From Oscillospiraceae bacterium (GTDB lineage: Bacteria; Bacillota; Clostridia; Oscillospirales; Ruminococcaceae): a DNA stretch of 64,000 nucleotides. Positions 56,290-64,000 of the stretch are shown piece by piece; position 1 is the first letter of the stretch, and every line of letters starts with the position of its first letter. The notes under the pieces were generated by a model that ran no database searches, had not been told where the DNA came from, and was given only the letters and a program-made list of their open reading frames with translations. The position numbers and the translations under genes were made by a program. Location: contig CACXEO010000090.1 of assembly GCA_902766785.1 (NCBI GenBank), forward strand, positions 1 through 64,000. Direction: 5' to 3'.

Positions 56290-57258
56290 ATGCCGTCTTA
56301 CCAGATCAACCCGCAGCATTACAATAAAATATTTGCCTTGCCCGCAGTTGTCGCAGACCGGTATCTCGCTTCCGTCTGCGGTTATTATTTGAAGGTGCTT
56401 CTTTACCTTTTCCGCCACAGCGATGAAGCTGTGCCGGATAAAAGGAAGCTTGCATCGGTACTCTCTCTTTCCCCGGACGACGTTTACGAAGCTCTCGAGT
56501 TTTGGAAACGAGAAGGACTTCTTATACAGGTTCAAACGGCCTCATCCCCTTACCCGGAAGCTAAAACAGAGCCCACCGCGGAAAATGAGGCTGTTTCCAG
56601 TGTTTCAGTTAAAATTATATCAAACCGCCCTCCCGTTCTCTCTTCCGGTGAAATAGCGGAAAGAATCAACGGGAACGAAAACCTTAAATTCGTTTTTGCT
56701 GAAGCGGAACAGCTGTTCGGACGCCCGCTCACAACGACCGAGCAGCGCTCTATCATTTCAATGTATGAATGGATGAACCTGCCGATTGACGTCATCCTGA
56801 TGATTTTTGAATTTTGCAAATCAATGGATAAAATAAATATTCGTTACATAGAAAAAGTGGCCTCTAACTGGTGTGATCTCGGTATTACGACACATGAACT
56901 GGCGGAAGAGTATATTGCTAAAACACTCCGCTTCAACGAGCAGCAAAAAGCCATCAGGGAATGCTGCGGCATCCACACCCGGAACCTGACCTCTAATGAA
57001 AAGAAGTTTATTGAAATCTGGTTTGACGAATACGGCTTTACGATAGATATGGTCCGTTTAGCCTTTGAAAAAACGGCTGATAATATAGGGAAAATAAGTT
57101 TTCCCTATATGAATAAAATATTGAAGCAATGGCACGAACAAGGTATTACCACCCCGCAGATGGCAAAACAGGAGATCCCCGCAAAAAAAGGGAAACAAAC
57201 CTCTTCCTATAATCTGGACGCCTTAGACAGGATTGGCCTTGAAATACCAGAACTTTAA
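56290..57258 (+). CDS. DnaD-domain protein (DnaB/DnaD-like primosomal protein)
   Basis: 322 residues. N-terminal winged-helix-like part (DKRKLASVLSLSPDDVYEALE) and two DnaD/DnaB_2 repeats: FVFAEAEQLFGRPLTTTEQRSI near 137 and TSNEKKFIEIWFDEYGF-like near 238. Helps load helicase during initiation or restart. ATG 56290 has GGAG nine bases upstream; ATGs at 56263 and 56275 lack an SD. Directly before the dnaI-like gene. Confidence 0.87.
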   Translation: MPSYQINPQHYNKIFALPAVVADRYLASVCGYYLKVLLYLFRHSDEAVPDKRKLASVLSLSPDDVYEALEFWKREGLLIQVQTASSPYPEAKTEPTAENEAVSSVSVKIISNRPPVLSSGEIAERINGNENLKFVFAEAEQLFGRPLTTTEQRSIISMYEWMNLPIDVILMIFEFCKSMDKINIRYIEKVASNWCDLGITTHELAEEYIAKTLRFNEQQKAIRECCGIHTRNLTSNEKKFIEIWFDEYGFTIDMVRLAFEKTADNIGKISFPYMNKILKQWHEQGITTPQMAKQEIPAKKGKQTSSYNLDALDRIGLEIPEL

Positions 57259-57338
57259 CGCATTTTGCCCTGCTTTTTAGGCCAGACACAATATGCCTGC
57301 ATTACATTTTATTTTTAATTGAATTTGAGGTGAATGCA

Positions 57339-58328
57339 TTGCCTTCTGACCGCAACCGTTACGCAAAAGCAATTGATGAATTATCTGCCCGGAGAGAATC
57401 CGCCTATCAGGAGCTCGAACGTCATACGGCAGAAATAGAAGAAAAGGTACCGGAAATCGCCGCGCTTCAACGGGAACTTTCCGGTACCAACGTCAAATTG
57501 GCAAAAATTATTCTGGAACATCCAAAGGACAGTAAAAAAGCAATTGACGAACTGCGTGTTTGCAACCTGGAAGCGCAGGAGATGATTAAAAATCTTTTGA
57601 CGGCGCATGGTTATCCAGCCGATTACCTGACTATTCGATTCACCTGCCCGAAATGCGAAGACACTGGTTTTGTAGCAGGGGTCCGCTGCGAGTGCCTGCA
57701 AGATATTTTAAAAAGATTGGCCATAGAAGAATTAAACAGTATTTCCCCTTTACAGCTTTGCGACTTCTCAAGTTTTGATCTCTCTTACTTTTCAAATCAA
57801 AAAGATTCCAATCTTGGTGTTGTTCCGCGGGAGACAATGAGTAAAATAGCTGCCTACTGCGAAAAATATGCGCAGACTTTTTCAAAATCCTCCGCCAGTA
57901 TTCTTATGCTGGGGCCTACCGGCCTGGGAAAAACCCATCTTTCTCTTGCAATAGCCAAACAGGTCATTTTAAAGGGATACCAGGTTCTTTATTGTACGGC
58001 GCAGGATATCCTCCGTTCCATTGAACGCGAACACTTTTCCCGGGAAACCACTGAGGATGAGACATTGAAAACTATTTTGGAGGCCGATTTGCTGATACTT
58101 GACGATTTGGGAGCTGAATATCAAACTTCTTTTAACACTGCAACCGTTTATAATATTATAAATACACGGCTGAATTTCGGCCGTCCCACGATCATCAGCA
58201 GCAACCTGACAAGCCAGGAGCTGGAGGGGCGCTACACGGAACGAGTTGTTTCACGCCTTCTAACACAATATACCTATCTCCGCTTTGTTGGCGAAGATAT
58301 CAGGCAGCTTAAAAGAAAAATAAGATAA
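57339..58328 (+). CDS. DnaI/DnaC-like helicase loader ATPase
   Basis: About 329 residues. N-terminal coiled coil (to about 80), zinc site CPKC and CEC near 107-122, then an AAA+ domain with Walker A GPTGLGKTHLSLAIA near 193 and Walker B LLILDDLGAE near 250. Role: loading the replicative helicase with the DnaD-type partner upstream. TTG 57339 has SD GAGG at eight bases; GTG 57330 overlaps the SD. Confidence 0.88.
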   Translation: MPSDRNRYAKAIDELSARRESAYQELERHTAEIEEKVPEIAALQRELSGTNVKLAKIILEHPKDSKKAIDELRVCNLEAQEMIKNLLTAHGYPADYLTIRFTCPKCEDTGFVAGVRCECLQDILKRLAIEELNSISPLQLCDFSSFDLSYFSNQKDSNLGVVPRETMSKIAAYCEKYAQTFSKSSASILMLGPTGLGKTHLSLAIAKQVILKGYQVLYCTAQDILRSIEREHFSRETTEDETLKTILEADLLILDDLGAEYQTSFNTATVYNIINTRLNFGRPTIISSNLTSQELEGRYTERVVSRLLTQYTYLRFVGEDIRQLKRKIR

Positions 58329-58368
58329 ACGCTCCGGCGCTTAAGCAAAAGGAGTTGCGTATTCTGCC

Positions 58369-59025
58369 ATGAAAAAGCTTTATCAAATTCCACAAAAGTC
58401 TGTTATTGCAATTGTCGCAGCTATCCTATGCCTTATAGCAGCTGTTTTTGAGCTTATCATCACGCTTGACTACATCGTTCAGTTCGGCTTTGATCAGCTG
58501 ATTATCACAGACCTTCTTTATGTTGCTGCTGCGGTTTTATCCGGGCTATTTATTCTTCTTTTTGGGCGCAGGCTCAAAATCATGCTGATGATTCCTTATG
58601 CTTTGCTTGCTGGTCTGTTGTTGACCGGGTACTTTGAATCTATACAGTACGCTTTCAACACTGTATTCCAGTATAATTCAGAGTTTATAGGAGTTGGCCA
58701 GTCGCCAACCTTTTTGGCCGATTCATTATTTAACCTTTTTAGTAACAGTTTTAGCATTACAGCCTTAATAATAAGCTTTATTCTCATTCTAGTTGTACTT
58801 TTAGGAAAACTCACACCAATGGCGACCGCTATTGCAACAGCGATTACCGGTTTTTTGGTTGTCACAGATTCTGTGAGCTCATTTATTTACATTACCAGCA
58901 ATTTCAGCTTCTACTTTCCTTGGCATCTTTTTTTCCGTCTTTTCCTGTTTGCAGGGATCTCGCTCTATTTCTTTTCGTACCGGAAAATGGAACCCAGTCC
59001 AGGTACAGCCGTTTTTCAGGAATAA
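58369..59025 (+). CDS. Six-helix membrane protein, function unknown
   Basis: 218 residues with six clear hydrophobic segments (about 12-38, 44-64, 70-92, 122-143, 147-170, 185-205), basic N terminus and short polar ends. No motif recognised. AAAGGAG stands 14 bases before the ATG. It follows the helicase loader by 41 bases and ends before a terminator, so it is likely the tail of that transcript. Confidence 0.65.
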   Translation: MKKLYQIPQKSVIAIVAAILCLIAAVFELIITLDYIVQFGFDQLIITDLLYVAAAVLSGLFILLFGRRLKIMLMIPYALLAGLLLTGYFESIQYAFNTVFQYNSEFIGVGQSPTFLADSLFNLFSNSFSITALIISFILILVVLLGKLTPMATAIATAITGFLVVTDSVSSFIYITSNFSFYFPWHLFFRLFLFAGISLYFFSYRKMEPSPGTAVFQE

Positions 59026-59036
59026 CTCAAATAATC

Positions 59037-59070
59037 AAAAAGGCCGATGCAATATTGCATCGGCCTTTTT
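59037..59070. terminator. Bidirectional terminator between the membrane protein and obgE
   Basis: Fully palindromic element: A5, GGCCGATGCAAT, ATTGCATCGGCC, T5, serving both convergent genes. Confidence 0.9.
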
Positions 59071-59076
59071 GATGTA

Positions 59077-60351
59077 CTAGAATACAAAGTCAAACTGAAA
59101 TCCGTAAATATCCACGGTATCCCCTTCTTCAACACCCATTTCCTCAAGCTTGTCAATAATCCCACTGCCGCGCAGGACACGCTGAAAATAATGAAGGGAC
59201 TCGTAGTCGTCCATATCTATGGTTGACATAATAGGCAAAAGCCACTCGGCTTCGATTTCATAAACGCCGTCGTCATCCCTGCGGATTTCAAAATTACGGC
59301 TGTTTTTCTCCATGATGTATTCCATCGGAATCGGCTCCGGCTCATACTGTTTGACAGGAGGAAGTGTGGAAAGCTTTTCCGCCACAGCATGCATCAAGGT
59401 TTCAGTTCCTGCGGTTGTTGCCGCAGAAATTTCGTAGAAAGAATACCCTTTCTCCGTCACAAAATTGCGGAAATCGTCAATCTGTTCCGGCGTTGCCATA
59501 TCGCATTTATTTGCGGCAACAATCTGTGGAAGCTCCGCCAATTCCCCACTGAAATTTGAAAGCTCACGGTTAATAATTTCAAAATCCTCTTTTGGGTCGC
59601 GTCCTTCAATACCGGATATATCCACAACATGGATAATCAACCGGCAACGTTCCACATGGCGAAGAAATTCATGACCAAGGCCAACACCGTCACTTGCTCC
59701 CTCGATCAGCCCCGGAATATCTGCCATGACAAAAGAGGTTTCATCGTCCAGCTTTACCACACCAAGAACCGGCGTCAAAGTTGTAAAATGGTAATTGGCT
59801 ATTTCCGGTTTCGCCGCGCTGACAACGGAAATCAAGGTGGATTTTCCTACGTTTGGGAAGCCCACCAGCCCAACGTCCGCAAGAAGCTTCAGTTCCAGAG
59901 AAAGCTCAAAGGATTCTCCCGGAAAACCCGGCTTTGCAAAACGAGGGATCTGGCGGGTGGAAGACTTAAAGCTTGCGTTGCCGCGTCCCCCTTTTCCCCC
60001 CTTTGCAAGGACTACCGGCTCGTCCCCCGAAAGGTCGGCCATGATCCTCCCGGTTTCCGCATCGCGCACCACAGTGCCGCGCGGAACCTTGACAATTAAA
60101 TCCGGAGCACTTTTTCCCGTGCAGAGTTTGGAACGCCCAGGTTCACCGTTTGGAGCCACATATTTGCGTTTATAGCGGAAATCCACCAGATTGGAGAGAT
60201 TGTCGTCCGCTACAAATAAAACATTGCCGCCCTTGCCGCCGTCCCCGCCGTCCGGACCGCCGGCATTAACATACTTTTCCCGATGAAAGGAAACGGCACC
60301 GTTACCGCCGTTGCCCGCTTTTATTATAATCCTTGCTTTATCTACAAACAT
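59077..60351 (-). CDS. obgE: GTPase Obg
   Basis: 424 residues. Glycine-rich Obg fold (IIIKAGNGGNGAVSFHREKY), G domain with GFPNVGKSTLIS near 166, DIPGLIEGASDGVGLGHEFLRH near 213 and NKCD near 282, and a C-terminal OCT domain (FEIRRDDDGVYEIE). Supports 50S assembly and stress signalling. End of the rplU-prp-rpmA-obgE series, after an internal hairpin. Confidence 0.95.
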   Translation of the reverse strand: MFVDKARIIIKAGNGGNGAVSFHREKYVNAGGPDGGDGGKGGNVLFVADDNLSNLVDFRYKRKYVAPNGEPGRSKLCTGKSAPDLIVKVPRGTVVRDAETGRIMADLSGDEPVVLAKGGKGGRGNASFKSSTRQIPRFAKPGFPGESFELSLELKLLADVGLVGFPNVGKSTLISVVSAAKPEIANYHFTTLTPVLGVVKLDDETSFVMADIPGLIEGASDGVGLGHEFLRHVERCRLIIHVVDISGIEGRDPKEDFEIINRELSNFSGELAELPQIVAANKCDMATPEQIDDFRNFVTEKGYSFYEISAATTAGTETLMHAVAEKLSTLPPVKQYEPEPIPMEYIMEKNSRNFEIRRDDDGVYEIEAEWLLPIMSTIDMDDYESLHYFQRVLRGSGIIDKLEEMGVEEGDTVDIYGFQFDFVF

Positions 60352-60370
60352 CTTTTTTCCCTTTCAAGAA

Positions 60371-60406
60371 GAAAAACAACTCCCGCCTCATGGAGACGAG
60401 AGTTGT
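60371..60406 (-). terminator. Partial terminator between rpmA and obgE
   Basis: On the minus strand a 14-base-pair stem (60406-60393 with 60389-60376; two wobbles), three-base loop, then TTTTTC. It probably lowers read-through from ribosomal genes into obgE. Confidence 0.7.
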
Positions 60407-60423
60407 GGTTAAAACCTTAGCAA

Positions 60424-60702
60424 TTACGCATTGTAAACGCTGACTTTTTTACGGTCTTTACCAACGCGCTCAAATTTTACCTTGCCGTCTACCAAAGCGA
60501 ACAGGGTATCGTCAGAACCGCGCCCAACATTCTCACCAGCATGAATGTGGGTTCCGCGCTGACGGACAAGAATATTACCAGCCAGTACGAACTGGCCGTC
60601 CCCACGTTTTACACCAAGACGTTTCGACTCGGAATCACGTCCGTTTTTGGTAGATCCAACACCCTTTTTATGAGCAAAAAACTGAAGATCCAATTTAATC
60701 AT
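60424..60702 (-). CDS. rpmA: Ribosomal protein L27, with cleavable N-terminal extension
   Basis: 92 residues. The first residues [10 protein letters not shown] are the Firmicutes extension removed by the Prp protease before [13 protein letters not shown], leaving a tail that reaches the peptidyl-transferase centre. Remaining blocks [17 protein letters not shown] and [14 protein letters not shown] are typical. Prp is encoded immediately upstream. Confidence 0.97.
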   Translation of the reverse strand: MIKLDLQFFAHKKGVGSTKNGRDSESKRLGVKRGDGQFVLAGNILVRQRGTHIHAGENVGRGSDDTLFALVDGKVKFERVGKDRKKVSVYNA

Positions 60703-60707
60703 AGTAT

Positions 60708-61028
60708 TTACACCTCCGCATACGTTAATGCAACATATTCTTTATACTCCTGCGCCATAATCCCCATCTGCAACTCAAACGCTTCCAACAGCAAAAAAGC
60801 AGACTTATCATGGCACATTTCGGGAAGAAGCAGCGAAACCAGGTTTTCCTGAACCTTTACTTCAGCCGCTATGCCCGCGCATTCCGTAATACCGTTTGCA
60901 ATAAGCTGAACGGCGGTTGTTACGCCCGCGCAGACAACATCGGAACCGCTTTCCGCATAACCGGCATGGCCGGACACACGAAACCCGATAACACGGTCCC
61001 CATGCGACAACAAAACAACCTCAATCAT
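60708..61028 (-). CDS. prp: Ribosomal-processing cysteine protease Prp
   Basis: 106 residues. Catalytic His21 in [10 protein letters not shown] and Cys33 in [11 protein letters not shown]. Cleaves the L27 extension seen in the next gene. Located between rplU and rpmA with gaps of five bases each, the standard Firmicutes order. Confidence 0.95.
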   Translation of the reverse strand: MIEVVLLSHGDRVIGFRVSGHAGYAESGSDVVCAGVTTAVQLIANGITECAGIAAEVKVQENLVSLLLPEMCHDKSAFLLLEAFELQMGIMAQEYKEYVALTYAEV

Positions 61029-61033
61029 AACGG

Positions 61034-61348
61034 TTAAGCATTGATTGCTTCAATGCGAACCTGAGAGTAGGGCTGTCTGTGTCCCATTTTCCGTTTGGAA
61101 TCCTTTTTCGGTTTGTAGGTGAAAACGGTGATTTTTTTGGACTTTCCGTTTTTCAGCACCTTTGCGGTAACCGTTGCACCTTTTACAAGGGGCGCGCCGA
61201 CAACAAAGCTGTTGTCATCTTTAGTCAGGGCGACAACTTTGTCAAAAGTTACGGTAGAATCTGCTTCAGCACCGAGTTTTTCAACGAAAATAATGTCTCC
61301 AACACTGACACGGTACTGCTTTCCACCAGTCTCAATAACTGCGTACAT
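61034..61348 (-). CDS. rplU: Ribosomal protein L21
   Basis: 104 residues. Starts [18 protein letters not shown] and ends [25 protein letters not shown] lies in the leader hairpin described upstream; the frame open to 61417 runs back through that leader and is not coding. First gene of rplU-prp-rpmA-obgE. Confidence 0.97.
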   Translation of the reverse strand: MYAVIETGGKQYRVSVGDIIFVEKLGAEADSTVTFDKVVALTKDDNSFVVGAPLVKGATVTAKVLKNGKSKKITVFTYKPKKDSKRKMGHRQPYSQVRIEAINA

Positions 61349-61425
61349 AAGGGCACCTGCCTTAATCCAATACTCGCTATTCGCAGGTGCGGACCAGCTC
61401 CGGCTTATTACCTGCAATATGCGGC
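61349..61425 (-). promoter_or_regulatory. L21-type leader with two alternative hairpins
   Basis: On the minus strand, GCAGGT (61415-61410) can pair with ACCTGC within GCACCTGC (61390-61383). The same GCACCTGC can instead pair perfectly with GCAGGTGC (61360-61353), which contains the rplU SD. The two pairings exclude each other, as expected for an autoregulated ribosomal-protein leader. Confidence 0.75.
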
Positions 61426-61432
61426 GAGATTT

Positions 61433-61461
61433 ATTTTACCATATAAAACGGCAGGTGTCAA
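61433..61461 (-). promoter_or_regulatory. Promoter of rplU-prp-rpmA-obgE
   Basis: On the minus strand TTGACA (61461-61456), 17-base spacer, TAAAAT (61438-61433). Confidence 0.85.
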
Positions 61462-61499
61462 TATTTTAAGCGGTATTTTCACTGTTTTTCGAAAAATTC

Positions 61500-62051
61500 C
61501 TATTTCACTTCGACAATGGAAACATTTTCGCTCGGCACTTCGCTTTCAGTGACGACAATATCCATAATTTGGGCTGCCTGGGCCTGCTCCAGTCCCTCAG
61601 TTTTTACAACAACCTTGGCCGACTGATCGGACAGATAAACAACGCAGTCCTGGAAGCCTTTTGATTTAATCAGGCTTTCCATCTTGCTTTCGCTTTCAAT
61701 CATTTTTGCGGTGGTCAGCGCTTTATCGGTCGCTTCTTTTACCTGTTCGCTGCTTGCAGAAGTATCACCGAACATTTTGGCAAGCGTTGCAACGGCCTCA
61801 TCACGTGAGGTCTGCTTTTCAAGCCTTGCTTTTGCAAAGAAATCATCGCTGTTGTCCGCCGAGCCGCTCACCAGTTCTGCGTCGCCGTAGTTTTTGTCAG
61901 AATCTGAAGAAGCATTTGAGGACTGTGCACCTGTGACAATGCTGTTTTCGTCATTTGCAAAGGTCCAATTGATATAAACCGCCACGCCTAAAATCAAAAT
62001 TAAAGACGCCAGTACAATCTGCTTTTTTCCCACGATCATATTCAGTTTCAT
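61500..62051 (-). CDS. spoIIIAH: Stage III sporulation protein AH
   Basis: 183 residues. N-terminal membrane helix (QIVLASLILILGVAVYINW), Ser-rich linker, then a YscJ/FliF-type ring-building domain (KGFQDCVVYLSDQSAKVVVK and IMDIVVTESEVPSENVSI). Mother-cell partner of forespore SpoIIQ in the feeding-tube channel. Last gene of spoIIIA. Confidence 0.93.
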   Translation of the reverse strand: MKLNMIVGKKQIVLASLILILGVAVYINWTFANDENSIVTGAQSSNASSDSDKNYGDAELVSGSADNSDDFFAKARLEKQTSRDEAVATLAKMFGDTSASSEQVKEATDKALTTAKMIESESKMESLIKSKGFQDCVVYLSDQSAKVVVKTEGLEQAQAAQIMDIVVTESEVPSENVSIVEVK

Positions 62052-62072
62052 TGCTTTATTCCTCCAGACAGA

Positions 62073-62648
62073 TTAATTTGATTTTACAACGCAGACGCGG
62101 TCATAACCAATACCAAGCGCCGTTGTAACCAGGTCATATATACTTTTAGCAACCGAAGCGCTCCCTCCCCCCTCACAGACAACGACTACCCCTTGTACCC
62201 GGGGTTCCAGCTGTTTTCGAACAAGGGCGGTTTTCCGCCCGTTTGCGTCCTCCACAATGATAAAGGATTCTTTGCTGTCCTCGCTCTGCTGGATTTTCAT
62301 GCCGCTCCCCTGCGTATTATCTTCATTCAGGGTGGACGATACGTTTTGTTCCTTTTCATACACATACTCGATTCCGCTTTCCAAGGTGACCATCACCTGG
62401 CTTTTTCCCACCCCTTCCACCGAAGAAACAATTTCCCTGACCCGTTCCTCCAGCCTTGCCTTGTAAACCTCGGTCGCGACCGCCGCATCGCTGGAGGCAG
62501 ACGGCGTTTCTTTCCCGCCGGAGGACCAGAACTGGGAAAGACCAATCAATACAATTCCCACAAGGCCGAGAATGAGGATTACCCGGACTCGCTTGTCATT
62601 TTTGCCAAAAAAATTTTTAAACCCTTCCGTCAGGGGAGTTCTCGGCAT
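62073..62648 (-). CDS. spoIIIAG: Stage III sporulation protein AG
   Basis: 191 residues. One membrane helix near 21-42 (VILILGLVGIVLIGLSQFW) then a ring-building-motif domain with ERVREIVSSVEGVGKSQVMV and QGVVVVCEGGGSASVAKSI. Forms the large ring of the SpoIIIA-SpoIIQ complex. Between AF and AH. Confidence 0.93.
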   Translation of the reverse strand: MPRTPLTEGFKNFFGKNDKRVRVILILGLVGIVLIGLSQFWSSGGKETPSASSDAAVATEVYKARLEERVREIVSSVEGVGKSQVMVTLESGIEYVYEKEQNVSSTLNEDNTQGSGMKIQQSEDSKESFIIVEDANGRKTALVRKQLEPRVQGVVVVCEGGGSASVAKSIYDLVTTALGIGYDRVCVVKSN

Positions 62649-62675
62649 AATAACGCCTCCTTTTCACAACGCGCC

Positions 62676-63161
62676 TTAATCAGAAACGCGAAATTCTATT
62701 CTTGTTTCGTTTCCTTCAGTCAATGTACTTGCTAGCATTTCTGCCGCACCATAGTCACTTTGCTTAACGAAAACGATCACTCTGTTAATGATTATGCTGT
62801 TGTCCTCCCCAATAGTCGTCTCGACCTCTATTTCTCCCGGCTCAATTTCATTTTTTCTGAGTGTCGACCGCATTGTCTGGGATACGGACTGCTCAGTTAG
62901 CTTAGAAAGTTTCTGGTTGACTGTACCTTGCAGCGTATTCTCCCCCATCTGGCTGTCATCCGTTTGAAAAGCGGTCAGGCTATCCTGCAGCGATGAAAAA
63001 TCGAAATGAGTGAATGGGATGATCAAGCAGCTGATAAAAAAGACACTCAGTACAAAACGGGCCGTCTTTTCAAGGCTGGACTTTGGCATCAGGCCCTGAA
63101 AAATTGCGGCGGCAACCGCGGTGACACAAATAGATATTCCAATTTCCTTAATCATATTCAT
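62676..63161 (-). CDS. spoIIIAF: Stage III sporulation protein AF
   Basis: 161 residues. Two N-terminal membrane helices (ISICVTAVAAAIFQGLMP and RFVLSVFFISCLIIPF) and a soluble domain with the late EIEVETTIGEDNSIIINRVIVF-type strand pattern. Part of the SpoIIIA channel base. Four bases after spoIIIAE. Confidence 0.9.
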   Translation of the reverse strand: MNMIKEIGISICVTAVAAAIFQGLMPKSSLEKTARFVLSVFFISCLIIPFTHFDFSSLQDSLTAFQTDDSQMGENTLQGTVNQKLSKLTEQSVSQTMRSTLRKNEIEPGEIEVETTIGEDNSIIINRVIVFVKQSDYGAAEMLASTLTEGNETRIEFRVSD

Positions 63162-63165
63162 ACGT

Positions 63166-64000
63166 TTATATCCCCATAGAAAGCAGCATGATAATCGTTG
63201 TGGAGAGGATGATCATCACGGCGAAGCAAAGAATCAGCCCCAACAGAAGCGATAGCATTGACGAAACCGATTTCAGCAGCCGGGCCAACCGGTCTACCCC
63301 TAAAATATTTCCCACCATCTGGCTCAGATTGACCACGAGCATCATCACAAGGATTTCAATGATAATCGGGAGAAAGGTGCAGACCGCGACGATGATCCCA
63401 AAAGAACCAGTCGCCTGTTTGACAAACCCAAGGCAGCCCTGTACGGAACTGAAAACATCACTCAAAGCATTTCCAAAAACCGGGATTAAACTGCCAATAA
63501 AAAATTTGGTCGTCTTGGTTGCAACCGTATCCGCCGATCCCGAAACCAGAGACTGAACCGACAGCAGGGCGACAAAAATTGTTAATAATAGTCCGATAAC
63601 CCAGATAACGGCTTTTTTTATCGTTTCGGCAACACTGTCAAGTTTAAAAGTGGGGTTTAAAGCGCCTACAATACAAATGGCAAGGTAAACGCAAAGCAGC
63701 GGCGTTAAAATTGTGGCGGCAATTTGGGAAATTACCTGCACGGTCCCAAAAAGAAATGTGCTGTAGGCCATTGAGGAAATCGGCTTGCCGGCCGCCGCCA
63801 CAACGCTGGTGAAAACAGGGATAAAACTCAGGATAAACTGGCTGCAGTCGGTAATAGCTGTCACTGCCCGGTTGACGCATTCAATTACGGGCGAGGATAA
63901 AACAACCATCAGCGCCGAAATCCCAATGATATTCTGCACTGTCAGCATCCCCGATTCAGGAGGATGGATTGCATTTAACAAGGCGATCAGTAAAAATATC
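63166..64000 (-). CDS. spoIIIAE: Stage III sporulation protein AE (5' end outside window)
   Basis: At least 278 residues visible, open to the window edge; the family is about 390, so the true start and signal sequence are missing. Multiple hydrophobic segments, with SFIPVFTSVVAAAGKP, FLFGTVQVISQIAA and SLIPVFGNALSDVFSSVQGC typical of SpoIIIAE. The first in-frame start-like codon (TTG at 63981) is not the real start. Channel component. Confidence 0.92.
   Translation of the reverse strand, partial: IFLLIALLNAIHPPESGMLTVQNIIGISALMVVLSSPVIECVNRAVTAITDCSQFILSFIPVFTSVVAAAGKPISSMAYSTFLFGTVQVISQIAATILTPLLCVYLAICIVGALNPTFKLDSVAETIKKAVIWVIGLLLTIFVALLSVQSLVSGSADTVATKTTKFFIGSLIPVFGNALSDVFSSVQGCLGFVKQATGSFGIIVAVCTFLPIIIEILVMMLVVNLSQMVGNILGVDRLARLLKSVSSMLSLLLGLILCFAVMIILSTTIIMLLSMGI

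Overview
The window reads as chromosomal core sequence of an anaerobic, spore-forming Gram-positive bacterium, most likely a class Clostridia member near Oscillospiraceae/Ruminococcaceae. The grounds are the sporulation genes (spoIIIAE-AH, yqfC/yqfD, yunB, ylbJ), a ctsR-mcsA-mcsB-clpC operon, GatCAB, MutS2, Mini-III, a Prp-processed L27, T-box and lysine riboswitch leaders, and frequent TTG/GTG starts behind strong Shine-Dalgarno (SD) sites. Lineage is inferred from gene content and order. I saw no rRNA, tRNA, insertion sequence, prophage or CRISPR array.

Layout. 0-9.5 kb: a giant cyclic beta-1,2-glucan synthase-like protein, then a zinc-ribbon/PASTA membrane protein whose kinase domain has lost its catalytic residues. 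9.6-12.4 kb (minus): queA-tgt-mntP. 12.4-18.2 kb: a lysine riboswitch with terminator leads into asd, an unrecognised glycosidase-like gene, dapA, dapB and a free-standing aspartokinase-type ACT protein, so the unit makes diaminopimelate/lysine. 18.5-28.8 kb: a compact run Asp23-nusB-TsaD paralogue-xseA-xseB-ispA-PAP2-like-dxs-tlyA-nadK-argR-recN. 28.7-35.7 kb: a tyrosine T-box and tyrS, then ligA and gatCAB.

35.7-48.6 kb: an aldo/keto reductase, a small unknown gene, a XerC/D-like recombinase, the CtsR heat-shock operon with three operator boxes (minus), a 48-residue Gly/Cys-rich ORF that is easy to miss, a ferredoxin-domain aldo/keto reductase, yunB, mutS2, recO and a small yqzL-like gene overlapping recO. 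48.7-53.2 kb (minus): yqfC-yqfD-phoH-ybeY-dgkA-era, the classic Firmicutes order. 53.4-59.0 kb (plus): ylbJ, a small Cys protein, Mini-III, YitT family, DnaD-domain protein, DnaI/DnaC-like loader and an unknown six-helix membrane protein. 59.1-64.0 kb (minus): spoIIIAE (cut by the window edge)-AF-AG-AH, then rplU-prp-rpmA-obgE behind an L21-type leader that can switch between two hairpins.

Most of the window is ordinary housekeeping. The points that deserve attention are the PASTA pseudokinase, the glycosidase-like gene and lone ACT protein inside the lysine-riboswitch unit, the Gly/Cys-rich mini-protein, the dyads built around TGGTATAAT, the perfect hairpin touching the SD of the recombinase gene, and the L21 leader. 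I found no clear evidence for a wholly new multi-gene system.
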